NCBI GenBank assembly: GCA_014529385.2
Contig: CM043958.1
Span: 80,878,025 to 80,942,024, forward strand
DNA from: Adiantum capillus-veneris
Taxonomy: Eukaryota; Streptophyta; Polypodiopsida; Polypodiales; Pteridaceae
Length of the DNA stretch: 64,000 bases
Reading direction: 5' to 3'
Notes under the pieces: generated by a model
Told to the model about the DNA's origin: nothing
The model's database searches: none
What the model saw: the letters and a program-made list of their open reading frames with translations, nothing else
Part shown: positions 44,474 through 53,725 of the stretch, piece by piece
Layout of the letters: every line of letters begins with the position of its first letter
Position numbering within the stretch: the first letter of the stretch is position 1
Program-made: the position numbers and the translations under genes

Positions 44474-44860
44474 TTACTTCCTTGATGGGAGATTATCGAG
44501 AGATCCTTTCCATTCTTCCTTACTATATGCAAACAATATTCTTAGGTTTCTGTCTTTAAGTGTGAGTTCCAGCATTTGGGCATCCCAATCTTGTACTACT
44601 TTGTAGGTTCTCATCCATGGAACCCCTAGTATTAGGTCTTCATTCATGTGTTCATCCGCAATACATATGAAGGTATGCGGACAAGAAAATCCATGAACCA
44701 TAATATTCAAGTTAATTTTTCCTAGTGTTGGAGTGATCCATTTGTTACAGCCTTTACTCAAGTGTTTGAGTAGTTGCCTTGAGATAAGTTGAGTAACTGA
44801 CAACATTGGATCGAGCTCCCATGTCCGCTAAAGCTTTCACTTTGTATCCCTCTTTCATAT
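44474..44860 (-). pseudogene. Retroviral-type aspartic protease module, decayed
   Basis: Minus-strand text in two frames gives KALADMGARSNVVSYSTYL at about 44790-44850, where D-M-G stands in place of D-[ST]-G. It then gives PTLGKINLNIMVHGF and EDLILGVPWMRTYKVVQDWD, the ILGxPWM flap-to-end region of plant gypsy proteases. It lies 3' of the integrase of the same strand, which is the reverse of the usual protease-RT-RNase H-integrase order. Confidence 0.65.
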
Positions 44861-46080
44861 TCACGTTCATCCACATATCAAGATCATCCATCTACTCGTC
44901 ATCAATCTCTCCCTCATCCTCAGCTATGGGCTGAACTTGGAGAGTATTGCACTTGGAAAGTATTGTGTGGTACAACTTGTAGAACAAGTTGCCTTGCAGC
45001 TTTTTGTTTTAGAATCCGAATGCGAGCCTCCTCCCGAGCCTCATCTATTACTTGTTGTCATTTAAGTTTTCTTTCATTGGCTGCGTGCATTCTCTGCAAA
45101 AGCTCATTAGTCAAGGGAAGATTGTATTTACGGAGCCGACATCCACTAATCCAATTTGCCATAATTTCTTCATCTAATGTAGCTAACTTGACTGCACCGC
45201 TCAGTGAAACATCTTCAATGAAGAAATGACCATGTCCTTTTCTCTTGAATTTGGGTACATGTTGTTTTCATTTAATATACTAAGACTAAGTCCCCTGGTT
45301 AGAAAACGTTGGTCAACAATTGTGAGTCAAAGGATTGTTTCTATTTTTGTTTTTGTGTGTAGATGTAAGCAATGGCTGCTAATTGTTGCTCATCTAATCG
45401 TTCCAAATCTTCAAGTTGTTACGACAATTCATGTCCTTTCCATTCTAACTTTGTAGCAACTCTGAGAGTGGGTAATAAAAATTCCATTGGCAAGATCGCA
45501 TCCAGGCCATAGACCAAATTAAAAGGAGTCGTGTTCAAAGTTGTTTTGAAGGAAACTCAATAAGCCCATACGGTAAAATGAAGATGCATTTCCTAGTCTG
45601 TTCTACCTAAACTAACAATTTTAGTTAGTAGAGATATTATAGTTTGTTTGTATTGTTCTGCTTGACTATTCACTTGAGGATGATAGGGAGCATATTTGTT
45701 ATGGATTATCATGAACTCATCTAACAGATATCTATCATGTCATTAAGGAAATGCGGTCCACGATCACCCACAAGCTCAATAGGAAGTCCATACATAGTGA
45801 ATACACATTCATACAAGAATGCACCAGTGGTTCTAGCATCGTTCTTCCTGGTGGCCCGTTCCTCGGCCCACTTGGTTAAGTAATCAGTGGCCACAATAAT
45901 GTATTGTGCCTGAGTCTTATAAAGTGGTGGTTGTATTCGCCCTACAAAGTCTATACCCCACTTAGCAAAGACTCGTGCTCTGATCATAGGTCGCAATGAC
46001 ATATTATCGACCCTTGTCGACATTTTTTCTCTTTGACATGCATTGCATCGTCAAAAAAACTCTTTTGCGTTTGTAAAATG
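44861..46080 (-). pseudogene. Ty3/gypsy integrase core and C-terminus
   Basis: Minus-strand frame 45721-46023 holds the core: FAKWGIDFVGRIQPP (first Asp), YIIVATDYLTKWAEE and IELVGDRGPHFLND (second Asp). The Glu region (NSQAEQYKQT), then TPFNLVYGLDAILPMEFLLPTL, and a C-terminal stretch with GAVKLATLDEE and NEL-LQRMHAANERK continue to about 45000 through stops and frameshifts. The text is of the non-chromodomain plant gypsy type (the YIIVATDYLTKW and PFNLVYGLDAILP signatures), unlike the chromoviruses at 10 and 23 kb. Confidence 0.85.
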
Positions 46081-46088
46081 GTTGGCCA

Positions 46089-46553
46089 CTAGATACCTGC
46101 CATCAATATAGCTTTGTCCGTGGTTTCATAAGAGAAGTGACCTTCCACTAGACCTGCATGTGCTTGTTCTAAAATAGGAAGATATTCCTCCTCATTTGTG
46201 CACAGTCTAAGATGTTGGTCTTTCCCTTGTCTTCGATAGAGCTGGTTTCCAATCAAGATGTAGTTGGGGGCTTCCGTTTCTATTGCCCTCCTTCGTCTTG
46301 TATTCATGTTTTTCGAAAAGATTTTGTTGGTTAGATATTCTACCAAGTAACAGCTCCACTGTGGTGTGGCTGCAATGTGGAATAATATGGCATGGGGTAT
46401 GGTAGCTTTTACCTTACACTGAGAGCACTCATTCACATATTGATGAACGTCCTTCTTCATAGTAAGCCAATAAACCCCCAACCAAGTTAATCGTTGTAAG
46501 CTTTGGTCTTGTGCAAAGTGTAGTCCTACTACTGTGGTATGTGTTGGACTCAA
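46089..46553 (-). pseudogene. Ty3/gypsy RNase H-integrase linker and integrase zinc finger
   Basis: A 154-codon minus-strand frame shows VYWLTMKKDVHQYVNECSQCK, then TPQWSCYLVEYLTN and NYILIGNQLYRR, then EYLPILEQAHAGLVEGHFSYETTDKAILMAG. The final histidine pair (AHAG...GHF) is the first half of the HHCC finger. The earlier CX2C block is the duplicated finger-like stretch that this plant gypsy group carries. Confidence 0.8.
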
Positions 46554-46932
46554 GTAGGCTTCTTGTTCCTAAATATTAATTCACAAGAGCAGGATTCCAT
46601 CTTTCTTTTTTTTATACAACCGTCCAACCAACAATTGATACAATGCGGATTGCTCAATCAGTCGTGGTGTAATGGGAATCGATATTCGAGAATCTACTTG
46701 CATGATGGTCATTAGGGTCACAAGGTCTTCTACCATATTGGAACCATTTCCATAGAGAACAGATATGCATTTGGCAAATCATTGTCTACCCCCTTAGGTG
46801 CTTCCCATGTTGTCAATTTTGATAGATGATCTGCTCTTTGGTGTGTGGTGTCTTTTTTAACCACCACTCTGAAGTCAAATTCAAGTAGGATGATGAACCA
46901 TCTTACTATCCTTCTAGTATTTCAGGGCCCTT

Positions 46933-47279
46933 TCAGGGTTTGTTTACCAAATTGAGTAAGGCTTGATGTTCTCCGAAAAAGACAAACTTGTTGGCTAACA
47001 AGTAGTGTCGGAATTTCTTGACCATATACACCATACCAAGGCCTTCTCTTTCCGTAGTTGTATAATTATTTTCTGCCAGGTTTAATTGTTGGCTAGCATA
47101 GGAGATAGGAAAATCCATGGCCCCCTCTCTTGGCTGAGCTAAGATACAACCTACAGCAAAACTTGAAGCATCAACGTGTACATGAAATACTTTGTCCCAA
47201 TAGGGAGCTCTTAGTATTTGTGCTGAGGTCAAAGCTTTCTTAAGCTTTTGAAATGACTCTTCACATTCGTTAGTCCATT
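46933..47279 (-). pseudogene. Ty3/gypsy RNase H
   Basis: The frame at 46933-47232 reads FHVHVDASSFAVGCILAQP (Asp), YTTTEREGLGMVYMVKKFRHYLL (Glu) and VFFGEHQALLNLV, where the usual TDH reads GEH, so the last catalytic Asp is Glu. Its N-terminus abuts the solo LTR that begins at 47285. Confidence 0.85.
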
Positions 47280-47965
47280 CAAAATGTAATGGAAATGGCC
47301 TATGAACTTTGAGAATAGCGGAATTAGGAGAATTAAAGAGAGCATTTTTGTGAGACTACTTTGAGAACATAGAGGGTGAACTTAATTGATGGTAGCAACA
47401 TAATCATAGTACTTAATTAACTTGGCATGAACAATAATTTTGCAAGAGAGAGAGTTTAGAGAACTTAACAACAATTGAGGACCGGATTTATGTGGAGCCG
47501 GTCCCCCCTCCAATAGGCTTTTGTATTATAGATTCTCCCATCAAGAGAGACTTGGTACAATACAATATTTTTGTTCCTTGTGACCTAAGTGATGCAATGA
47601 CGATGGAAAGCTTCATGCATCACGAGCATAACATAGACTTTTGTAAAAAGCATTAACTATCCCCAACCTTAGTCCTAAGGCCTCAAACACCTTCAAAGGT
47701 GGAGAGAGCTACGGGGAATGAGGGTAGGGAAGAGGAAGAAGAAACATTCACAGGAGAAAGAAATAGTTCCTCACTTATCATCACTCTTCTTGCTAGCATA
47801 CATAATAGCATAGTAATGAAGATGGAGAAGATGGAAAGCTTAAGCATTGAAGCATGGCTCTTGGTTGGATTTGCATTCCATAGCCAAGAGTGTTGGTGTA
47901 GGCTCTCAATTTCTCTACTAGCTTGGAGAAGGAGATGGAGCTCTTACACTTGCAACTCACACAAT

Positions 47966-48047
<82 letters not shown>

Positions 48048-48892
48048 GGGAGAGTATACCCCCCAAGCTAGCCCCCTCCTTGCTTTGGTCACGATCCCCT
48101 CTTATAGCACTATCTTGCACACGATTGGACCTCCTCAAGCTTGGCCAATCACAGGCTTAGTGCATATCAAGCAGCAAGGGTAGCCTTGGGACAAGTGTCC
48201 CCCTTTCCCCTTTGAGAGAGAGGACTTGATAAATGCATAGACAATTAATTAAATTAGCTAAATTATCACTAGACCCATTGTGAGGCCAACCAATAGGCTT
48301 AAGGCACAACATGAGGACAACATGGAGAGGAGGTTGACAAGTGTCCTAGATGCTTTTTTTGTACCAAGCTTACCTCGTGTGAGGGTCTGTGTGTTCTCGC
48401 TCTAGCTCCTACAATGAGGGCTTGCCCCCCCTTGTGAAGAGATATACATTGACTTTTGGAACACCTTACCCCCTCAAGCACCTTAGTCATGGAGCACATT
48501 GGCACCTTAGTCATTAAGACCTCAAGCACCTTAGTCAGCAAGCACGACAAGCACCTCAAGGACCTTATCCAACAAGCAACAACACCTCAAGCTTGGGCCA
48601 GGTTCCCACCTCAAGCACAACCCTAGCTTACCTAAGGGCAAAGGACTTTTAACACTAACCTTTGGAGGTCTTTAATGAAGCTAACCCTAAGGTATTTAAG
48701 CTCTATTTGCTAGCCTTGCCTTTGACAAACCATCTCTCATTTGGACTCCTTTACCATTGGCCTCGTGTTAAGATAGATCTGTAAGCACATGTCTATAATC
48801 TAACCCTTGTTCCTGTTTATTCTCCCACATTAAATGATCACTTTAATATGAGAAATTTGGGTTGGTTAAATATTAGATTTTATGACACAAAA
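47280..48892 (+). mobile_element. Solo LTR B (1.6-kb family), TSD CAAAA
   Basis: The LTR is 47285-48887 (1603 bp), starting TGTAATGGAAATGGCC and ending TTTATGACA, with perfect duplications CAAAA at 47280-47284 and 48888-48892. It splits the RT thumb from RNase H of the minus-strand gypsy. It belongs to the same family as LTR A at 35189. Inside are (TG)n at 47969-47996 and (AG)n at 48001-48044. Confidence 0.93.
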
Positions 48893-49062
48893 TGAGTGAT
48901 AAGGCTATAAATGGGCTTAGCAATCACAACATACATGTTAATAAATCTAGGATAGTAACCACAATGCCCCATAAATGCTTGAACCCCTCTGACTGTTGTT
49001 GGTCTAGCCATCTCAATAATAAGTGCTACTTTTTTCATGTCTGCGTTAAAAAAAACAAACAA
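48893..49062 (-). pseudogene. Ty3/gypsy RT thumb fragment
   Basis: Minus-strand frame 48880-49062 reads MARPTTVRGVQAFMGHCGYY and then RFINMYVVIAKPIYSL, the connection after RT where most elements have RGFLGHTGYYRRFI and IAxPLxxLL. The rest of RT upstream is missing. Confidence 0.75.
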
Positions 49063-49432
49063 ACTAAAAACTAAAAATAAATAAATAAATAAATAAAATA
49101 ATTTGTTTTAAGGTAAAACCGGGATCGAGAATATCTCTCAAACCCGAGCCCAAGCTCACGCTCAGGCCTAGGCCTCAGTCGCCTTTAAAAAAAATGAATT
49201 CTAGCTTCACACGTAGCTAAAAATCGATTTTTTGAGGACCAACGGAACTTCAGATGCCCGAAAATTGTGCTGATTACGCTCGTTTCAAGCTATCACAACA
49301 CTTTAATATAAAAAAATCAAACATTAAAAAACATTAAAAACGTAAAAAACATGAGTGAAAACGGGCACTTAAAAAAGGTAAGCGGTTAACCTTCGAGGTT
49401 AATCGTCGACGCTTGAAGGGTGCCAAAGGCAC

Positions 49433-50224
49433 ATGCATCTGCGCTCTGGTCATGTGCTAGAGACGGAGCAACTAGAGAGAATTTCGACTTACGCGAGTTC
49501 TCAATATCCACGTACCTTAGGTTCTGGACCCTTGGCGGGGACCCAAGGTAGTAGAAACGAGGACCCGAACATAGCGGCTAGTGACTCTTCCTCTGACTAC
49601 GACGTCATGGAGGGTTTCCCAATGCCTAATCCCGATAGCTCGAGCCAAGACATGCATGCCATGGGTCCTCGATCCGGGCCGAGCATGCTTAGCCGCCTGA
49701 AGGAAACCTTTAGTAGAGCCACTCTCTCTGAACATGGAGCTAATGATGTAAATGAGGGGGGTGGGGAAGTAAATTCTCCATTCGTGACAAATGTAGACCC
49801 TATACCATCAGAGAATGTGCACGTGAATACTTCATTCACTGCACCTCCTGACTCTTCAGAGTTATTTCCCTCCGAGGTCATATTACCCGATGGTAGAAGC
49901 CTTGCCGAAGTGCAAGAGGTTGAGCGATATATCCTTGCAGTGAGGGAAAAGGAAGTCGAGAGCTTACGCAAGGCGGAGCAACGAAGAGAGTTAAAAGTGA
50001 AAGCTCCTATGTCAATATCCTTGCTAAGAGAGCAATCAAGTGCTCCTGATTTAGCAACCGCTAAGGGCCAACCCCTAGAAAGCAACATTGTATCTAGCTC
50101 AAAGGACACCCCTAGCACCTCAATCCTAGATGGAGCGTTCTTAAATGAGAACTGGGAGTACAAATTACAAACAGAGACTCTGACCGACCTATACACAGGT
50201 CACACCTATCATGTGGTTGGTTAG
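49433..50224 (+). CDS. gag N-terminal ORF of an RT-less gypsy element (left arm)
   Basis: 263 codons starting MHLRSGHVLETEQLERI. The protein is hydrophilic, Ser/Pro/Glu-rich, with a charged helical stretch around residues 150-190 (VEREYIL-like, REKEVESLRKAEQRREL). It ends TGHTYHVVG at a stop 18 bp before the next frame. No catalytic motif is present; position and composition suggest a gag leader region. The right arm has the same ORF (62256-61472) with frameshifts, so the left arm is the better copy. The start is supported by conservation of MHLRSG in both arms. Confidence 0.6.
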   Translation: MHLRSGHVLETEQLERISTYASSQYPRTLGSGPLAGTQGSRNEDPNIAASDSSSDYDVMEGFPMPNPDSSSQDMHAMGPRSGPSMLSRLKETFSRATLSEHGANDVNEGGGEVNSPFVTNVDPIPSENVHVNTSFTAPPDSSELFPSEVILPDGRSLAEVQEVERYILAVREKEVESLRKAEQRRELKVKAPMSISLLREQSSAPDLATAKGQPLESNIVSSSKDTPSTSILDGAFLNENWEYKLQTETLTDLYTGHTYHVVG

Positions 50225-50241
50225 ATGTCCTACAATCCACA

Positions 50242-50793
50242 ATGGGTGCTACTAGTGTGGAGGATCAACAACAAAGAGTTTGTGAGGTCATCCATAGGGT
50301 CATTGAGTTAGAGAGACAGAACAAGGGGATCAATATACCTTCAACGGGTCTCATGAGATTCTTGGATACAGGGAAGGCTAAACAACCGACCTTATCGCAA
50401 ATGGAGACTCCCTCGGTCAGTCCGATGGATCCCCAATATGTTGTTTCTCCAGGGGTCTCAGTGCAATCTGAGCCCACAAGTGATAGCTTCACCTCTCCAA
50501 GTCTAGCTCATCTTTCCCTTGATGACACCACGACTACCATGCCTACCCCAATGATGGGCATGCCGAGAAACACGCCATGGACCTCATTTGTTAGTAAAGC
50601 ACCGCTACATGGTAGCTCAATGCCTGCAATAGTACCTACAAGTGTATACCAATCGTATACACCCATGGGTCCTCGTACTCATGTAGTCCCTACCTCTCCC
50701 ATTGTTTCAACTACCTATGCTCCACAACCACAATACACAAGTTCTTATTTCCATGGGACTATACCGGCTAGCATTAGCATGTCACATCCGTAG
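50242..50793 (+). CDS. gag middle ORF (left arm)
   Basis: 183 codons, starting MGATSVEDQQQRVCEVIHRV. A predicted helix with QRVCEVIHRVIELERQNKGI is followed by a Pro/Ser/Thr/Met-rich low-complexity stretch ending SISMSHP. In the right arm the same text continues past this point into a gag core; here that part is deleted and the frame stops at once. It is separated from its neighbours by 17 and 11 bp, so gag, middle and knuckle-protease ORFs were probably one polyprotein. Confidence 0.55.
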   Translation: MGATSVEDQQQRVCEVIHRVIELERQNKGINIPSTGLMRFLDTGKAKQPTLSQMETPSVSPMDPQYVVSPGVSVQSEPTSDSFTSPSLAHLSLDDTTTTMPTPMMGMPRNTPWTSFVSKAPLHGSSMPAIVPTSVYQSYTPMGPRTHVVPTSPIVSTTYAPQPQYTSSYFHGTIPASISMSHP

Positions 50794-50893
50794 ACACACC
50801 TCGAGTGCCTGCATTGATGCCGGCCCCACCCTTAGCACGAACAGACACACCTCAAGTGCCTGCATTGATGCCGGCCCCACCTCTTGAACAAAC
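50792..50893 (+). repeat. 51-bp tandem duplication at the gag deletion junction (left arm)
   Basis: AGACACACCTC[GA]AGTGCCTG and the following GCATTGATGCCGGCCCCACC occur twice, at 50792 and 50843. They encode a repeated PALMPAPPL peptide. The duplication lies exactly where the gag core found in the right arm is missing. Confidence 0.9.
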
Positions 50894-52997
50894 AACACAA
50901 CACATGGTCCCTAGGGCCCAAAATGTTGTTGAAACAACACCCTTACCGCCTCCAGTGCTAGGACCGCAACCACCACATCCGAGAATCACTTCTGTGAATC
51001 AAGTGGGTTGTGAGTCATCTATTTCTTGTTTGGAAGGATGTGAGGAAGATATAGATCCTAATATCGCCTATGGGATGGATGTGCTTGAAGAAAGTCCACA
51101 ATACTACATGGAGGACTATTGGGGACAAGTCAAACCTGTATATCAAGTAGCTGATCTTGCGGCAAGAGGCCAAAATATCAATTACACTGCTAAGAGACCA
51201 CCTCTTCAATGCTATGAGTGTGGAGGTCCACATCGTGTAGCCGAGTGTCCTATTAGGCTACAAAAGAACGCCACACTAATGCAAACCAATCAAGCGAGCA
51301 TGTCTACAATGCCGATACTCATGTGTTATCGATGTGGCATAGATCATTTGATTGCCCAATGTCCAAATAATCCAAATGCACCGAAGATCACGCCATTAAA
51401 CTTGATTGAAGTTACCGAGGAGCCATCACCAAGTACACCCGTGGTACCAGTAAACGTACTCACACGAACGATGCTCCAAAAACAAAATTATATTCTTGAG
51501 GAAAGAGACACGGCATCAATTGCCCAATCTCAGAAAAAGAAGAAAACACGAAGAAAGATATCGCACAAAGCAGCGAAGTCAGACCCCAGTTCAAAGACCA
51601 ACATAGGGACTGGTGACGACCCCGTATATATGAACGACGCTGAAGAAGATTCTGATTCAGGTGAAACCATGGAGACCAAAACGACCACTAACATAGAAAC
51701 CAACAAGGAAGATCTTCATGAGCCACAATGGCCAGGATCCAAAAAGAAGATAGGAACTTATCCAAACCCTACAGAGGAGATCGAGCGAGTCAAGCAATTA
51801 AGGAGTTTGGTAGAAGATACCCAAAGCGATCTAGAACCAGCACCTAGGAAGATCCAGATTACAGACACCCTATTCCCTACGCAACAACAACCTCACCAAG
51901 TCCATAGACCCTTGGACATACCTAGTGTCATCCAAGAAGAAAGTGACTTAAAGTCATGGGAAAGTGGGCGTGCTCACTTCTTGATGGAAATAATGTTTAC
52001 AGAGGGACAACCTGATCCTATCGAAGAAATGGAGATCCCATCTTCCCCACGTCAAGGGACTCAAGGCCAAAAGGTGCCGTTAAACATTCCCAAATTGATG
52101 GATTTCATGTCTTCAGAAGTTAGAACCACCATTATGTCCAAACTATATAAAGACCCCGAGCTAGTCTCAGCTCTTCGAGCCCTCCTCAATGGAGAACTGA
52201 AGTTTGGGCTACCACAATTTGCACAGATGGATGGAGTTGGGGAGATGCCAATAGAGGAGGAACACTTCGATCCACAACCCAACCTAGATGAGAACCTTGT
52301 TATAGAAATACCTGTTAACAAGTTGGGCGAATACTTTGAGGGTGATGAATCCAATGTGACCATACCAATCACTATTAAGGGATTAACTGTGAAGGGAATC
52401 CTTGATGGTGGTGCTGGGGTTAGCATTGTGACTAAAAATTGTTGGGAAACTATGGGGAGACCTCACCTTGCGACCACAACCATAGTAGTGAAGATGGTCA
52501 ATGGGTCTATTGTTAAACCTATTGGGATGCTAGAAGATCTCAAGATCAAATTCTTTGGACATAAAATAAGGATTACCTTCATTGTTATGGATTTCTCCAA
52601 ACACACTATGGCATCGGAGATGATCTTAGGACGTCCTTTCATGAGGGAAGCAAAAATGGTACATGACTGGTCTAAAAACCATGTCTACTTGCAGTTCCAA
52701 GATTCTGTCATTCGAGTGGATCTTGTGATGGGTCGAGCACATCCTCTAGGAAACAGGTTTATAATTGATCATAGATCTGACACCACAGTTCACTCGGCCC
52801 CATTGCAGTATTGTTACACGTGTAAAGTGGACACTGATGTTGGGGAAGATTCTCCTTATATGGATGTACTACCTGGGATGACTGAGTCGGACAATGTGGA
52901 TTGGGTCCACCTAGCAGCAACCATAGACACTTGGGGAAATACGGGGACGACCTGGGTAACACCTGAGGGGATGAAATGCCACCACTCGTACCCTTAA
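50805..52997 (+). CDS. Zinc-knuckle and aspartic-protease polyprotein, no reverse transcriptase (left arm)
   Basis: An intact 730-codon ORF. Residues 1-30 are the PALMPAPPL repeat. Two CX2CX3HX4C knuckles follow (CYECGGPHRVAEC at about residue 136 and CYRCGIDHLIAQC at about 173). Then comes a long acidic/basic linker with KKKKTRRK near residue 245. A retropepsin-like domain runs from about residue 515: GLTVKGILDGGAGVSIV carries D-G-G in place of D-[ST]-G, and MILGRPFMREAKMVHDW is the ILGRPF end block. By family knowledge the knuckles bind RNA and the protease cleaves gag. The D-G-G may weaken catalysis. It ends 21 bp inside the next ORF (overlap 52976-52997). No RT, RNase H or integrase follows. 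Confidence 0.82.
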   Translation: MPALMPAPPLARTDTPQVPALMPAPPLEQTTQHMVPRAQNVVETTPLPPPVLGPQPPHPRITSVNQVGCESSISCLEGCEEDIDPNIAYGMDVLEESPQYYMEDYWGQVKPVYQVADLAARGQNINYTAKRPPLQCYECGGPHRVAECPIRLQKNATLMQTNQASMSTMPILMCYRCGIDHLIAQCPNNPNAPKITPLNLIEVTEEPSPSTPVVPVNVLTRTMLQKQNYILEERDTASIAQSQKKKKTRRKISHKAAKSDPSSKTNIGTGDDPVYMNDAEEDSDSGETMETKTTTNIETNKEDLHEPQWPGSKKKIGTYPNPTEEIERVKQLRSLVEDTQSDLEPAPRKIQITDTLFPTQQQPHQVHRPLDIPSVIQEESDLKSWESGRAHFLMEIMFTEGQPDPIEEMEIPSSPRQGTQGQKVPLNIPKLMDFMSSEVRTTIMSKLYKDPELVSALRALLNGELKFGLPQFAQMDGVGEMPIEEEHFDPQPNLDENLVIEIPVNKLGEYFEGDESNVTIPITIKGLTVKGILDGGAGVSIVTKNCWETMGRPHLATTTIVVKMVNGSIVKPIGMLEDLKIKFFGHKIRITFIVMDFSKHTMASEMILGRPFMREAKMVHDWSKNHVYLQFQDSVIRVDLVMGRAHPLGNRFIIDHRSDTTVHSAPLQYCYTCKVDTDVGEDSPYMDVLPGMTESDNVDWVHLAATIDTWGNTGTTWVTPEGMKCHHSYP

Positions 52998-53569
52998 ATA
53001 TGCTACAAGCAATGCATATAGCTTTTGACAAGACTCATCCTAATATAACGAAGAAAACATACGAGTGGGTCCCTAAAGCTTCTTTAGCGACCATGGCTAG
53101 TACTAAAAAACAGAAGCCTTGTAAGAAACGTACTACTCGCTCCAAGAAAAGTAAGAAAATGTGGCGTTGGATTCCTAAACGACTATTGGAAGCCCAAGGC
53201 TACTATGAAGGAAATGATCAAATCTGGGTACCAAAACGTAGATTGTGTTCTTACTTGTCACCTGACCCATGTGAGCCCAATCCAGTAGCTCCAAAACGAA
53301 TGGACGATCGCGAAAAGAAAAAAATCAATGAATGCTACACACCCGCTCTAGAGCTAGTTTGGGTACCAAATAAAGAACGATTTGTTCCACCTAGCTCAAC
53401 AAGGGGGGAGTCCCATGAAGCTTCTAGCTCCTCATATAATGCATCCATAGAGGTAAAAGCTTCTCCACATCGTCGACCTACAATAGTGGACCTCCATAAA
53501 GCTACAAAGAAATCCACACCTCCTAGTGTTCAAGAATCACATGATGAACCACTTCAAGTTCGATCATGA
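52976..53569 (+). CDS. Basic ORF with four W[VI]P[KN] motifs (left arm)
   Basis: 197 codons overlapping the end of the protease ORF. It is strongly basic in the first half (KKQKPCKKRTTRSKKSKKMW). The motif W-[VI]-P-[KN] occurs four times: YEWVPKASL, WRWIPKRLL, IWVPKRRL and LVWVPNKERF, spaced about 15-50 residues apart. The C-terminal half is Ser/Pro/His-rich. The right-arm copy (58984-58370) keeps all four, and a single YKWVPK occurs in the gypsy at 44.2 kb, so the motif is a family trait. I know no domain of this shape; nucleic-acid binding or nuclear import is a guess from charge alone. Confidence 0.6.
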   Translation: MPPLVPLNMLQAMHIAFDKTHPNITKKTYEWVPKASLATMASTKKQKPCKKRTTRSKKSKKMWRWIPKRLLEAQGYYEGNDQIWVPKRRLCSYLSPDPCEPNPVAPKRMDDREKKKINECYTPALELVWVPNKERFVPPSSTRGESHEASSSSYNASIEVKASPHRRPTIVDLHKATKKSTPPSVQESHDEPLQVRS

Positions 53570-53710
53570 GAGAGTACCTTACCACCCTTGCAACTCGATG
53601 AGGCACCTAAGGTAATAGAAAACTACTGGCAGAAATCCTCACCTATTATCGACGACTGGAACAATTGGTTTCAAAGGGTGACGAGCACATTTCAAACGAT
53701 ATGATCTACC

Positions 53711-53725
53711 CAAGGAAGGGGGGAA
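53711..53725 (+). promoter_or_regulatory. Polypurine tract (left arm)
   Basis: CAAGGAAGGGGGGAA directly precedes the LTR. The right arm has the same tract on the minus strand at about 58274-58289. Confidence 0.85.

Noticed and set aside
49517-50196. Minus-strand ORFs of 72 and 199 codons over the left-arm gag
   Set aside because: Antisense shadows of the gag ORF; the mirrored shadows in the right arm decay in the same way.
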